64,000 nt of DNA from Bacteroidota bacterium (GTDB lineage Bacteria > Bacteroidota > Bacteroidia > B-17B0 > Aurantibacillaceae): positions 62,001 to 126,000 of the forward strand of contig JACCXH010000010.1 in the NCBI GenBank assembly GCA_013697245.1, written 5' to 3'. The position numbers were made by a program, and so were the translations under genes. The first letter of the stretch is position 1, and every line of letters starts with the position of its first letter. Under the pieces are notes generated by a model. The model worked only from the letters and a program-made list of their open reading frames with translations, searched no databases and had not been told where the DNA came from. Positions 55,687 through 64,000 of this stretch are shown here, one piece after another.

Positions 55687-56424
55687 TTGAAGAAATTTCT
55701 GCCATATTTTTTGTGCTTATGCATTTTAAGCAGTTTTGGTCAAACCCGGAAACGTAATTTTCGCCAACGCGAAATTGGGATCTTTGGTGGCGCTTCTTAT
55801 TACATTGGCGACCTTAATCCGCGGGGACATTTCTCAATGTCAAAACCTGCAGCAGGTATCTTTTTCCGTTATAGCACACATTACCGTTATGCTTTTCGTT
55901 TTGGTTTTAATTATGGCAATATTGCCGGCAACGATGCAAAAAGTAAAGAGCTTGATCAATTAGAAAGAAATATTAGTTTTAAATCTCCTGTTTACGATCT
56001 GCACGCCATAGCGGAATTTAATTTTGTAGATTACCGTATTGGTAACGAGAAACACCGTTTTACCATGTTTATTTTTGCGGGTATTGGCGCTTATCATTTT
56101 AACCCGCAAAGCAGCATTGCCAGCAGCAGCGTACCTTCATCAACCAATTTACATAATGGGGTTGTTACAAAACATTATTCCAGGTACCAGGTTAACATAC
56201 CTTATGGTATTGGTTTTAAATGGCACCTTACAGATATTTTTGGTTTAGGCATTGAATGGAGTCCGCGTAAACTTTTTACAGATTATCTAGATGATGTAAG
56301 CTCAGAATATGGTGATGGCAGTATGCGTGGCAACCCCCGTACTAAAGATTGGTATTTCTTTTATGGTATGACCTTAACTATGCGTTTGCCAAACTTAAAC
56401 AAACCTTGCTTTCAAAATAATTAG
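55687..56424 (+). CDS. PorG-like outer-membrane beta-barrel (DUF6089 type)
   Basis: The chosen start is TTG at 55687 (TTG AAG AAA), which gives a good signal peptide (KKFLPYFLCLCILSSFGQ); the frame remains open to a TTG at 55597, but that extension has no signal character. The 245-residue protein continues with REIGIFGGASYYIGDLNP, the hallmark of the DUF6089 group that includes the T9SS component PorG, and then about eight beta strands ending in an aromatic-rich segment. In P. gingivalis PorG is the outer-membrane partner of the PorK/N ring. Orthology is likely but unproven here. A strong terminator follows. Confidence 0.75.
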   Translation: MKKFLPYFLCLCILSSFGQTRKRNFRQREIGIFGGASYYIGDLNPRGHFSMSKPAAGIFFRYSTHYRYAFRFGFNYGNIAGNDAKSKELDQLERNISFKSPVYDLHAIAEFNFVDYRIGNEKHRFTMFIFAGIGAYHFNPQSSIASSSVPSSTNLHNGVVTKHYSRYQVNIPYGIGFKWHLTDIFGLGIEWSPRKLFTDYLDDVSSEYGDGSMRGNPRTKDWYFFYGMTLTMRLPNLNKPCFQNN

Positions 56425-56442
56425 TTCTGTTTAAATAAAAAC

Positions 56443-56479
56443 AAAAAAGCCGTTTCAAGATCATTTGAAACGGCTTTTT
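56443..56479. terminator. Bidirectional terminator between PorG-like gene and sdhB
   Basis: AAAAAGCCGTTTCAA pairs with TTGAAACGGCTTTTT around a GATCAT loop, flanked by A and T runs. It can end transcription from both convergent genes. Confidence 0.85.
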
Positions 56480-56493
56480 AAATTTATAAACTC

Positions 56494-57261
56494 TTACGCC
56501 TTGTTTTGTGTAAAGCTTGCGCCCAGATACTCACGGTTCATGCGCGCTATATTCTCCAATGAAATACTTTTCGGGCACTCTGCTTCGCAGGCGCCGGTAT
56601 TCGTGCAATTACCAAACCCTTCTTCATCCATTTGTTTTACCATGTTTAATACACGGTCTTGTTTTTCAACTTTACCCTGTGGTAATAAAGATAGCTGAGA
56701 AACTTTTGCGCTTACAAATAACATTGCACTTGAATTTTTACAAGCTGCAACGCAAGCACCACAACCAATACAAGCCGCTGCATCAAAAGCAGTATCAGCA
56801 TCGTCTTTAGGAATTAAAATATTGTTAGCGTCTTTTGCATTACCCGTATTAACAGAAACGAAACCACCGGCAGACATAATTCTGTCGAATGAAGAACGAT
56901 CAACTGCAAGATCTTTAATTACAGGAAACGCAGCGCTTCTCCATGGCTCAACAACAATAGTGTCGCCATTTTTAAAACTGCGCATGTGTAACTGGCAAGT
57001 AGTAACTCCGCCTTTTGGTCCGTGCGGACGGCCATTAATGTACATACTGCACATACCACAAATACCTTCGCGGCAATCATGATCAAACGCTATTGGCTCT
57101 TTACCACTACTTATTAATTGTTCGTTAACTACATCAAACATTTCTAAAAAGCTCATGTCTGGCGAAATGCCTTTTGCATCATAAGTTTCAAAACGTCCCT
57201 TACTGTCTTTGTTTTTTTGTTTCCACACTTTTAGTGTGAGGTTCATATTTCCGTGTTCCAT
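56494..57261 (-). CDS. sdhB: Succinate dehydrogenase/fumarate reductase iron-sulfur subunit
   Basis: It carries the three Fe-S clusters that pass electrons from the flavoprotein to quinone. The 255-residue protein has the plant-type 2Fe-2S ligands (CREGICGMC ... C), the 4Fe-4S set [11 protein letters not shown] and the later [12 protein letters not shown] motif. The ATG at 57261 is one base from the left inverted repeat of the inserted element; an internal ATG (MNLTL, six codons later) is an alternative. It belongs with sdhA and sdhC in one complex (complex II). Confidence 0.95.
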   Translation of the reverse strand: MEHGNMNLTLKVWKQKNKDSKGRFETYDAKGISPDMSFLEMFDVVNEQLISSGKEPIAFDHDCREGICGMCSMYINGRPHGPKGGVTTCQLHMRSFKNGDTIVVEPWRSAAFPVIKDLAVDRSSFDRIMSAGGFVSVNTGNAKDANNILIPKDDADTAFDAAACIGCGACVAACKNSSAMLFVSAKVSQLSLLPQGKVEKQDRVLNMVKQMDEEGFGNCTNTGACEAECPKSISLENIARMNREYLGASFTQNKA

Positions 57262-57697
57262 ATAGTTAATAGGGAATAGCGATTAGGCTATGCCGCTTTT
57301 ATTAGTGTAATTTTTTGTTGAACGCTTTTAATTAATCCTTGAAGAATTTTTCCTATTTCCTCAATTTTTTTATTTACTTCTATAAATTCTTTTTCGTTAA
57401 TGTAATTTAGGTTTTTAGAAATTAAAATCATTGCTTCAACTTCCATTAAAGAACCTCTTGAAACTCTTAAAAATTGCAGATAATTTTTTGATAGTTCTCT
57501 TCCCCAACCCTCTGCAATGTTTGATGGAATTGAGATGACTGCACGATTAAGTTGACTTACAATTCCAAATCTTTCATCAGCAGGAAAAGTTTTAGTTAAT
57601 GCATATATTTCTGTAACCAATTGAATGGATTTTTGCCAAACAATTAAATCTTTATATGTAGTAATTTTTCCTTCCATTTCTAATCCCTATTAACTAT
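57262..57697. mobile_element. IVS-like insert with inverted-repeat ends
   Basis: ATAGTTAATAGGGA (57262-57275) and its exact complement TCCCTATTAACTAT (57684-57697) flank the four-helix-bundle gene. The left copy abuts the sdhB start codon and the right copy lies about 14 bases past the sdhA stop. The arrangement fits a small insert of the type found as intervening sequences, which usually carry this protein family between inverted repeats. Confidence 0.6.
57288..57677 (-). CDS. Four-helix-bundle protein (23S rRNA IVS-type)
   Basis: The 129-residue protein (TIGR02436-type) has the family motifs TYKDLIVWQKSIQLV, RFGIVSQLNRAVISIPSNIAEGWGR and the four predicted helices. Homologues are best known from intervening sequences in 23S rRNA genes and from small mobile-like insertions elsewhere in Bacteroidota; no enzymatic activity is established. 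Here it interrupts the sdhA-sdhB pair, on the same strand. The IR-flanked context suggests recent or ancient insertion. Confidence 0.88.
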   Translation of the reverse strand: MEGKITTYKDLIVWQKSIQLVTEIYALTKTFPADERFGIVSQLNRAVISIPSNIAEGWGRELSKNYLQFLRVSRGSLMEVEAMILISKNLNYINEKEFIEVNKKIEEIGKILQGLIKSVQQKITLIKAA

Positions 57698-57711
57698 TCG
57701 CTAATAACAAA

Positions 57712-59700
57712 TTACGCATAGTTCCTCTGAGCCAACTTAATATTCTCAAATTTCAATTCTTCTTTATGTAATTCAAAGTTGCTTTCTCCTTTGTATTCCC
57801 AAGCGGAGACAAAAGCAAAATTATCGTCATCGCGTAAAGCTTCGCCCTCTGGGGTTTGGTATTCTTCTCTAAAATGACCGCCACAACTTTCGTTTCGGTT
57901 TAAAGCATCTACGCACATCAGTTCACCTAGTTCGATAAAATCGGCAACCCGTCCTGCTTTTTCTAATTCTGCGTTTAGTTCGTTATTAGTTCCAGGTACC
58001 CTGACGTCGCTCCAAAATTCTGCCTTTAGCTTCTGAATTTCAGCAATTGCCCAAGTTAAACCTTCTTTGTCCCTCGACATTCCACATTTTTCCCACATAA
58101 TTTTCCCTAAGCGTTTATGGAAATTATCAACCGACTTGGTTCCTTTAATTGCAAATAATTTATCAATACGCGCTTGCACTTCTGCCTCTGCTTTTACAAA
58201 AGCTTCATTATCGGTTGGTATAGATTTAGTGCGGATTTCTTCGCTTAAATAATCGCCGATCGTATAAGGAATAACAAAATAACCATCGGCTAAACCTTGC
58301 ATTAATGCAGATGCTCCCAAACGGTTAGCGCCGTGATCGGAGAAATTTGCTTCGCCCAAAGCATACAATCCCGGAACCGTTGTCATTAAATTATAATCTA
58401 CCCAAAGGCCTCCCATTGTATAGTGAACGGCAGGATAAATACGCATTGGCATTTCATAAGGATCTTCATCGGTAATTTGTTTGTACATATCAAACAGGTT
58501 ACCATATTTCTCTTTCACTACATCTTTTCCTAATGCGCGAATTTCTTCTTTACTCGGATTGTGTAAATTTTTCTTGTTCGCTTCTATCTGACCATAACGC
58601 ATCATGTTGGCTTCAAAATCAAGATACACAGCCATTTTAGAAGTTCCCACTCCGTAACCTGCATCACAACGCTCTTTGGCGGCACGGCTTGCAACGTCGC
58701 GCGGCACTAAGTTACCAAAGGCAGGATAACGTCTTTCCAAATAATAATCTCTTTCCTCTTCAGGAATATCTTTTGCTTTGCGTTTATCATCTTTTTGTTT
58801 TGGCACCCAGATCCTTCCATCATTACGTAATGATTCTGACATCAATGTCAACTTAGATTGATGATCGCCTGAAACAGGAATACAGGTTGGATGAATTTGT
58901 GTGTAACAAGGATTTCCAAAGAATGCGCCTTTTTTATGTGCTTTCCACGCAGCTGTGACATTACAACCCATGGCGTTGGTAGATAAATAAAACACGTTAC
59001 CATAACCACCGGTGCATAATAATACTGCGTGACCAAAATGTCTTTCCAGTTTTCCGGTAACAAGGTCGCGGGCAATAATGCCTCGGGCTTTACCATCAAT
59101 GGTAACAACATCCATCATTTCGCGACGCGCTAATAATTTAACCGCGCCCATGCCAACCTGGCGTTGTAGCGCGCTATAAGCTCCTAATAATAATTGCTGG
59201 CCCGTTTGTCCTGCAGCGTAAAATGTACGTTGTACCTGTGTTCCACCAAAACTGCGGTTACTTAAAGTTCCGCCGTATTCGCGGGCAAACGGTACGCCTT
59301 GTGCAACACACTGATCAATAATATTTCCTGAAACCTCAGCTAAGCGATGAACATTGGCTTCGCGGGCACGATAATCTCCTCCTTTAATAGTATCATAAAA
59401 TAAACGGTAAACACTGTCGCCATCATTTTGATAATTTTTTGCGGCATTAACACCACCCTGTGCAGCAATAGAGTGCGCACGACGTGGCGAATCCTGGAAG
59501 CAAAATACTTTTACTTTGTACCCCATTTCGGCTAAAGAAGCTGCGGCCGAAGAGCCTGCAAGGCCTGAGCCTACAACAATAACTTCTAAGCTACGTTTGT
59601 TGGCAGGATTAACCAGATGAACAGTTGAACGGTATTTTGTCCATTTATTCTCTAAGATACCTTCAGGAATTTTTGCATTTAATTTTGATGAAGAAGCCAT
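57712..59700 (-). CDS. sdhA: Succinate dehydrogenase/fumarate reductase flavoprotein subunit
   Basis: The 662-residue protein carries the FAD-binding [19 protein letters not shown] (about 41-60), the covalent-FAD histidine segment ([13 protein letters not shown]), the active-site regions [10 protein letters not shown] and [13 protein letters not shown], and a C-terminal helical domain. It oxidises succinate or reduces fumarate. The large size and the b558-type cytochrome partner are typical for Bacteroidota. ATG at 59700. It follows sdhC after a 31-base gap, and is followed by the IVS-like insert. Confidence 0.95.
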   Translation of the reverse strand: MASSSKLNAKIPEGILENKWTKYRSTVHLVNPANKRSLEVIVVGSGLAGSSAAASLAEMGYKVKVFCFQDSPRRAHSIAAQGGVNAAKNYQNDGDSVYRLFYDTIKGGDYRAREANVHRLAEVSGNIIDQCVAQGVPFAREYGGTLSNRSFGGTQVQRTFYAAGQTGQQLLLGAYSALQRQVGMGAVKLLARREMMDVVTIDGKARGIIARDLVTGKLERHFGHAVLLCTGGYGNVFYLSTNAMGCNVTAAWKAHKKGAFFGNPCYTQIHPTCIPVSGDHQSKLTLMSESLRNDGRIWVPKQKDDKRKAKDIPEEERDYYLERRYPAFGNLVPRDVASRAAKERCDAGYGVGTSKMAVYLDFEANMMRYGQIEANKKNLHNPSKEEIRALGKDVVKEKYGNLFDMYKQITDEDPYEMPMRIYPAVHYTMGGLWVDYNLMTTVPGLYALGEANFSDHGANRLGASALMQGLADGYFVIPYTIGDYLSEEIRTKSIPTDNEAFVKAEAEVQARIDKLFAIKGTKSVDNFHKRLGKIMWEKCGMSRDKEGLTWAIAEIQKLKAEFWSDVRVPGTNNELNAELEKAGRVADFIELGELMCVDALNRNESCGGHFREEYQTPEGEALRDDDNFAFVSAWEYKGESNFELHKEELKFENIKLAQRNYA

Positions 59701-59731
59701 AGTATTGTATTTACAATTTTTTAATTGACAC

Positions 59732-60400
59732 TTATTTTATAATTCCTAAAAACATCGTAACAGGCATTGCTGCAAATAAAGTGCAAACAATTATTGAGAA
59801 CCATATACCTGTTTTTTTAATGAGCGGCGTGTATTTTTTATGATTTAACCCTAAGGATTGAAATGCAGATTGAAAACCGTGTAACAAGTGATATAACAAA
59901 CTAATTACGCCTACTAAATAAATTGCAACAAAATACCATTTCGCAAATACCAGTTTCATGCTTGCAAACGTATTGTGCTCTTCATGGCTAAACACTGCTA
60001 TTTTTGTTGGTACCCAAAAGTTGCCTAAATGCACAACAAGGAATAATAAAAGCAAAGATCCTAAAACGCCCATAGAGCGCGAGTACCAGCTGCTATTAGC
60101 GCCGCCGTTAACTACTTCGTATGGCGTTGGACGCGCTTTACGGTTCTCTAACGTTAAAAGTAACGCTTGAAAGATATGTAACAACAGGCCGGCGAATAAA
60201 CCTATTTCTAATATCCTTATAACAGGGTTATGCGCCATGAAGTCAGCGCCCGCATTAAAACTTGCGCCGCCATCGTTAAAGAAAATAAAGCTGTTTAAAC
60301 TTACATGTATCACTAAAAATGAAATAAGGAATAAACCTGTTAGTCCCATTAAAAATTTTTTCCCGATAGAGGAAGATAAAAATCCTGTTTTTTTACTCAT
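59732..60400 (-). CDS. sdhC: Succinate dehydrogenase cytochrome b558 subunit
   Basis: The 222-residue membrane subunit (b558 family) has five hydrophobic helices and the heme-ligand histidines in the helices starting [30 protein letters not shown] and [17 protein letters not shown]. It anchors the complex and binds quinone. The ATG at 60400 ([17 protein letters not shown]) is chosen over a GTG at 60454 because the promoter -7 box lies between these positions. It is the first gene of the sdh operon. Confidence 0.92.
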   Translation of the reverse strand: MSKKTGFLSSSIGKKFLMGLTGLFLISFLVIHVSLNSFIFFNDGGASFNAGADFMAHNPVIRILEIGLFAGLLLHIFQALLLTLENRKARPTPYEVVNGGANSSWYSRSMGVLGSLLLLFLVVHLGNFWVPTKIAVFSHEEHNTFASMKLVFAKWYFVAIYLVGVISLLYHLLHGFQSAFQSLGLNHKKYTPLIKKTGIWFSIIVCTLFAAMPVTMFLGIIK

Positions 60401-60433
60401 AATGGTATAAAATAAATACTTGAAATTGTGTGT

Positions 60434-60464
60434 CAAAGGTATTAAGCAAAACACTCAGAATCAA
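60434..60464 (-). promoter_or_regulatory. Promoter of the sdh operon (TTG-N20-TACCTTTG)
   Basis: On the minus strand a TTG (complement of 60462-60464) is followed after 20 bases by TACCTTTG (complement of 60434-60441). This is a good match to the Bacteroidota -33/-7 promoter. The start site would fall about 27 bases before the sdhC ATG at 60400, which supports that start codon. Confidence 0.65.
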
Positions 60465-60582
60465 GTTTTAAAGTAAATGTTTTTAACTTTTATAGAATCG
60501 TGGCGGCGGCCAAGTTGTTCATTAGTAGTGTTAAGGCATAAAAACCCTTATTTAGACTTGTTTTAAATATGCTCTTTTGCAA

Positions 60583-62685
60583 TTATACTCTAAATCCCAG
60601 CACGGTTACATCGTCTACCTGGCCAAGGTTTCCTTTCCAACCCGTAAAGTTCTCCTTAACGGCATTAAACTGTTTATCGGTTGACAGTTCTGCAATATCA
60701 ATGAACAATTTTTGCATATTCTTTTTCATCATTTTTTTTCCTCTCTCTCCTCCAAACTGATCGGCATAACCATCAGTACCCATGTAGATCATGTCATTTT
60801 TTTCAAGCTTTACTATTTGTTGTGTGAATTTATAGTTGCTTTCAAATGCCATTTTACCAAGCCCCATTTTATCTGGTTTTAATTCGATCAGTTTTTTATC
60901 TCTTACAATATAAATTGAAGTATTAGCGGCACCGAAATGCAATTCCATTTTTGCGGGATAAAAAACACAAATGGCAAGATCCATTCCGTCTGATGCAGTC
61001 TTTTGCGATACATTCTGTTTTAAAGAATAGTAAAGTTCCCTATTTAATTCTTGTAAGATTTCTGCCGGCTTGTTTACTTTTTTTTCGCGCACCACTTTAT
61101 TTAAAAGGTTATTGGCCACCATGCTCATGATTGCGCCCGGTACACCGTGGCCCGTACAATCCACCACCGAAACAAAAGCAAACTCTTCTGTTCTTTCAAT
61201 AAAATAAAAGTCGCCGCTTACAATATCTTTTGGTTCAAAAAACAAAAACGATTCAGGCAATGCTTGTTTAAATTCCTCTTCGGCAGGTAATAAGATTTGC
61301 TGCAGACGTTGCGCGTAATTAATACTATCAATAATGTCTTTGTTTTTTTCTTCTATGATAGAACTTTGCTCTTCTACCTTTTTATTCTTTGTGTTTAGTT
61401 CGGAGTTAATAAGTTTGTTAACCCTTAAACTTTTTAAAATAAAAAACACAAATACAGCTATTAATAAAACAACCATAACAAGTCCGTAATTAAAAAACCG
61501 CTGGCGTTTTATTTCAAGATCTTTTATTGCCTCGTTCTTTTGCAACAATTCGAGATCTTTTTTTCGTTTTTGGTTAGAAATATCATTCTCCATTTTTGAG
61601 ATCTTTTCAGAGAGATCGGTTGAAAAAATAGAATCATTTAGTTTAAACATTCTTTCATACACATCAAGCGCTTCTTTATAATTTCCGCCTGATTTTAGAA
61701 AATCTATTCTTAAACCTAAACTTGCATTTTGTGTTTTTATATCTTTGCGACCAGACAGATTTTTTATTGCCAGGTTATAATATTTATCTGCAAGGTTTGC
61801 TTTGCCCCATTTTTTATAAAGCAAGGCAAGACTCTCATACATAGATGGTGGAACAGAATCTTTTTTTAGAGCTTTATCATACTGCATGCGTTTAAAATAA
61901 AATTCCTCTGCCTTTAAATAATCTTTTTCTGCTACATATATTCCTGCTATTAGATCGTATAAATTAAATGCCGAATTCGACCTTGGGTTTGTTAACATAA
62001 CCAGCTTTAAAGTAGCCAGAGCTGTTTTTTTAGACTCTTCCAATCGTCCGGTTTCTTTTAACGCGGTGCATTTATTAGAGCTGTTTTTAATTAAGCCTAT
62101 CGTATCATTAAGAATTGAGTATATAGAGTCGCAGCTATTATAATAGTCTAAAGCTCTTTTTGGGTTTTTTAAATTACGATAAACAATGCCAATATTCATG
62201 TAAATGGTAGCAAACCGGCCTTTGTCTTTTTCTTTATCAAGAGGTTCAATAGCGGCATAGTAATACTGTAACGATTTTATGAAGTTATTCCTATTCTTCT
62301 CCATAATTCCTAATCCATTATAGGCCAAAGAAACACCTTTTCTGTCGTTTATTTTCTGGCACAATTCTAAACCCGCAAGTTGGTATTTTTCGCAGGAATC
62401 GTATTCGTTAATGTTTTTATAAGACGTGCCTATCATACATAAAAGAGCTGCATATTTTTTTTCTGAGCGTTTCCCTAAAGGTTTAATTCCAAGAATTTGT
62501 TTTTTATATTTTATTGCCAAAAGAGGGTTTTCTCCTGAAAGCTCTTTGTAGTAATCTTCGTAAAGTTTAATTTTTGTGCTATCATCTTTTTCTAATGCTA
62601 CTTTTTGAAGCATTTGTTCGGTTACTTCTTTTTGTGCAAAAACAACGAAAGTTGAAAAAAGAAAAAAGAAAGCGGCAAAAACCAC
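60583..62685 (-). CDS. TPR-coiled-coil protein with SpoIIE-type phosphatase domain
   Basis: The 700 residues contain a signal segment (about 1-18), TPRs (about 30-350), a membrane helix (about 398-415), a coiled-coil linker (EEKNKDIIDSINYAQRLQQILLP, about 440-465) and a SpoIIE/PP2C serine phosphatase (about 475-700). Metal-binding motifs are visible: DIVSGDFYF, VVDCTGHGVPGA and MGTDGYADQFGGERG. Such proteins typically dephosphorylate an anti-sigma antagonist; the partner is not in this window. The GTG start at 62685 gives a signal segment without positive charge; an ATT about 12 codons upstream would give a more normal one. It follows the 2'-5' RNA ligase gene. Confidence 0.9.
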   Translation of the reverse strand: MVFAAFFFLFSTFVVFAQKEVTEQMLQKVALEKDDSTKIKLYEDYYKELSGENPLLAIKYKKQILGIKPLGKRSEKKYAALLCMIGTSYKNINEYDSCEKYQLAGLELCQKINDRKGVSLAYNGLGIMEKNRNNFIKSLQYYYAAIEPLDKEKDKGRFATIYMNIGIVYRNLKNPKRALDYYNSCDSIYSILNDTIGLIKNSSNKCTALKETGRLEESKKTALATLKLVMLTNPRSNSAFNLYDLIAGIYVAEKDYLKAEEFYFKRMQYDKALKKDSVPPSMYESLALLYKKWGKANLADKYYNLAIKNLSGRKDIKTQNASLGLRIDFLKSGGNYKEALDVYERMFKLNDSIFSTDLSEKISKMENDISNQKRKKDLELLQKNEAIKDLEIKRQRFFNYGLVMVVLLIAVFVFFILKSLRVNKLINSELNTKNKKVEEQSSIIEEKNKDIIDSINYAQRLQQILLPAEEEFKQALPESFLFFEPKDIVSGDFYFIERTEEFAFVSVVDCTGHGVPGAIMSMVANNLLNKVVREKKVNKPAEILQELNRELYYSLKQNVSQKTASDGMDLAICVFYPAKMELHFGAANTSIYIVRDKKLIELKPDKMGLGKMAFESNYKFTQQIVKLEKNDMIYMGTDGYADQFGGERGKKMMKKNMQKLFIDIAELSTDKQFNAVKENFTGWKGNLGQVDDVTVLGFRV

Positions 62686-62738
62686 TTTAAAAGAATAAAT
62701 ATTTTTTTGTCGAAGAATGGTGTTTAAATTTACTAAAA

Positions 62739-63284
62739 TTAAAGGTTATTAAATGAAAATGTCTTCAATACTTCCCATTTTTTTTCGAGTTTTAGTAGGG
62801 AAAAATTGTTGATGGCAAAAATTCCTGTTAACTTTTCGTTCTCAAAACATGTTTTAAGTTCGTAGAACATTGGTTTTTTAAGATCGCGAAAGGCAACTGT
62901 TACGTGCGGATGATAGCCTCGCATATCATTTACCTCGTTAAACAACTTCAACTCTTTTTTAGCATGCAATTTTAAAGCATTATATAAATTTAAAAGATCG
63001 TTGTTGGGCACTACGTCCACATAAATAACGCGCGGTTCAAAAAAAGAAAAATTGTTAAGTTCAACATTAAAAGTTGGTGTAAAATTAAACGCACTTAGCG
63101 TTTCTATCAACTCATTTTCCTTTTCCTCTTTCCATTCAAAAGGCCTGTGCAATGTAATGTGCGCAGGGCTTCTAAGCGCACCTTTTAGACTATTTTGCTC
63201 AAACAGCTTTTGTTTAACGGCCTCCACCTTTTCAAATAATGGTGGTGGAATTACAATAGCTAAAAAGTATTTTTTAACGGTCAT
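62739..63284 (-). CDS. 2'-5' RNA ligase family protein
   Basis: The 181-residue protein has the two H-x-T motifs of the LigT/2H phosphoesterase family: His42-Ile-Thr44 in PAHITLHRP, and His127-Val-Thr129 in HPHVTVAF. Family members cleave or join 2',5' phosphodiester or cyclic phosphate bonds; the biological substrate is not known. ATG at 63284. It leads into the SpoIIE-phosphatase gene (53-base gap) and is divergent from the nucleotidyltransferase. Confidence 0.88.
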   Translation of the reverse strand: MTVKKYFLAIVIPPPLFEKVEAVKQKLFEQNSLKGALRSPAHITLHRPFEWKEEKENELIETLSAFNFTPTFNVELNNFSFFEPRVIYVDVVPNNDLLNLYNALKLHAKKELKLFNEVNDMRGYHPHVTVAFRDLKKPMFYELKTCFENEKLTGIFAINNFSLLKLEKKWEVLKTFSFNNL

Positions 63285-63312
63285 TTTACCCTTTTACATC
63301 AGTAAATTATGT

Positions 63313-63320
63313 TATTTTTG
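63313..63320 (+). promoter_or_regulatory. Putative -7 box (TATTTTTG) of the nucleotidyltransferase gene
   Basis: It matches TAnnTTTG and ends 17 bases before the ATG at 63338. No clear -33 element. Confidence 0.4.
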
Positions 63321-63337
63321 TGAGATTATAAAATTAT

Positions 63338-64000
63338 ATGCAAATTATTATACCTATGGCCGGTAAGGGTAAGCGTATGCGCCCTCACACTTTAACTACA
63401 GCAAAACCATTATTACCTGTGGCCGGCAAACCCATTGTTCAGCGCTTGGTAGAAGATATTACCAAGGTTTGCGGGCAAAAAGTAAATGAAATTGCGTTTG
63501 TTATTGGCCCGGATTTTGGTGCCGAAGTAGAGCAAAATTTAATAAAAGTAGCCGAAAGCCAGGGTGCTAAAGGCCGTATTTTTTATCAGGATGTTGCTTT
63601 AGGAACTGCCCACGCTATTATGTGTGCAAAAGATGCCATAAAGGGCAAAACTGTTGTGGCTTTTGCCGATACTTTATTTAAAGCCGATTTTGTTATGGAC
63701 ACTGAGCAGGAAGGTGTTATTTGGGTGCAAAAAATTGAAGATCCAAGTCAGTTTGGTGTTGTAAAATTAGATGCAAAGGGAATGATAACTGACTTTGTAG
63801 AAAAACCGCAAAGCTTTGTTAGCGATCTTGCAATTATTGGCATTTATTATTTTAAAGATGGCGATTATCTTAAAAGCGAATTGCAACATTTACTGGACAA
63901 TAAAATTACCGAAAAAGGAGAATACCAACTTACCAATGCTTTAGAAAATATGAAAAGCAAAGGCACTAAATTTATGCCCGGGCAAGTAACAGAGTGGTTA
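63338..64000 (+). CDS. Sugar-phosphate nucleotidyltransferase (3' partial)
   Basis: The frame starts at ATG 63338 (MQIIIPMAGKGKRMRPHTL) and runs off the right edge of the window after 221 codons. The N-terminal GKGKRMRPHT and KPLLPVAGKPI are the signature of the NTP_transferase family, which makes NDP-sugars (for example GlmU-like, RfbA-like or mannose-1-phosphate guanylyltransferases). The EKPQSFVSDLAIIGIYYF segment is also typical. The exact sugar cannot be determined, as the C-terminal domain is missing. Confidence 0.88.
   Translation, partial: MQIIIPMAGKGKRMRPHTLTTAKPLLPVAGKPIVQRLVEDITKVCGQKVNEIAFVIGPDFGAEVEQNLIKVAESQGAKGRIFYQDVALGTAHAIMCAKDAIKGKTVVAFADTLFKADFVMDTEQEGVIWVQKIEDPSQFGVVKLDAKGMITDFVEKPQSFVSDLAIIGIYYFKDGDYLKSELQHLLDNKITEKGEYQLTNALENMKSKGTKFMPGQVTEWL

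Overview
The window is a 64 kb chromosomal piece of an AT-rich member of the Bacteroidota. The evidence is type IX secretion (T9SS) parts and T9SS C-terminal sorting domains, a bacillithiol deacetylase (BshB1), a b558-type three-subunit succinate dehydrogenase/fumarate reductase, a TonB-dependent receptor with a carboxypeptidase-like plug extension, a bifunctional Rel protein, and promoter boxes of the TAnnTTTG type. Several features (RemB/Wzi-like barrel, TPR plus SpoIIE signalling proteins) fit a Flavobacteriales-like lineage, but the order is only a guess. Gene density is high, and nothing resembles a prophage, CRISPR array, insertion sequence or rRNA operon.

Layout. 1-4.2 kb: end of an outer-membrane barrel gene, then recO and a PorZ-like gene. 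4.3 kb: tRNA-Arg(CCG). 4.6-11 kb: an S46 dipeptidyl peptidase, two secreted proteins of unknown function, and metG. 11.1-13.6 kb: a three-gene operon (NUMOD4/HNH-like protein, LD-carboxypeptidase, alpha/beta hydrolase). 13.6-15.4 kb: bshB1 and lpxD. 15.4-25.5 kb: a surface-polysaccharide region. Here an acyltransferase and a glycosyltransferase run leftward. Running rightward is a seven-gene tightly overlapping operon that starts with murB and continues with a Wzy-like polymerase, glycosyltransferases, an epimerase, an AsnB-type amidotransferase and a WcaF-like acetyltransferase. 25.5-34 kb: relA/spoT, a methyltransferase, a histidine kinase, an AsmA-like protein and a T9SS cargo protein. 34-37 kb: a thioredoxin-like protein, a small DUF5522-type protein and hutU. 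37-40.4 kb: phosphate transporter, mscL and an OmpA-like lipoprotein. 40.5-45.6 kb: a TPR sensor-like protein lacking its phosphatase domain, acs, ogt and dprA. 45.6-56.4 kb: TonB receptor, a CHAT-domain protein, a TPR protein, a PorE-like protein, murI and a PorG-like barrel. 56.5-60.4 kb: the sdh/frd operon, interrupted by a four-helix-bundle gene with inverted-repeat ends. 60.5-64 kb: a TPR-SpoIIE phosphatase, a 2'-5' RNA ligase-like protein and the start of a sugar nucleotidyltransferase.

Most of the window is core metabolism and cell-envelope biology. The main accessory signals are the polysaccharide operon, the small mobile-like insert between sdhA and sdhB, and the domesticated-looking homing-endonuclease-like gene. 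I did not find a convincing undescribed multi-gene system. The strongest leads are the sdh insert, the phosphatase-less TPR protein, the NUMOD4/HNH protein with a histone H1-like tail, and the CHAT protease divergent from a TPR/PorE-like pair. A recurrent use of TTG start codons is also worth checking because it affects gene starts across the region.
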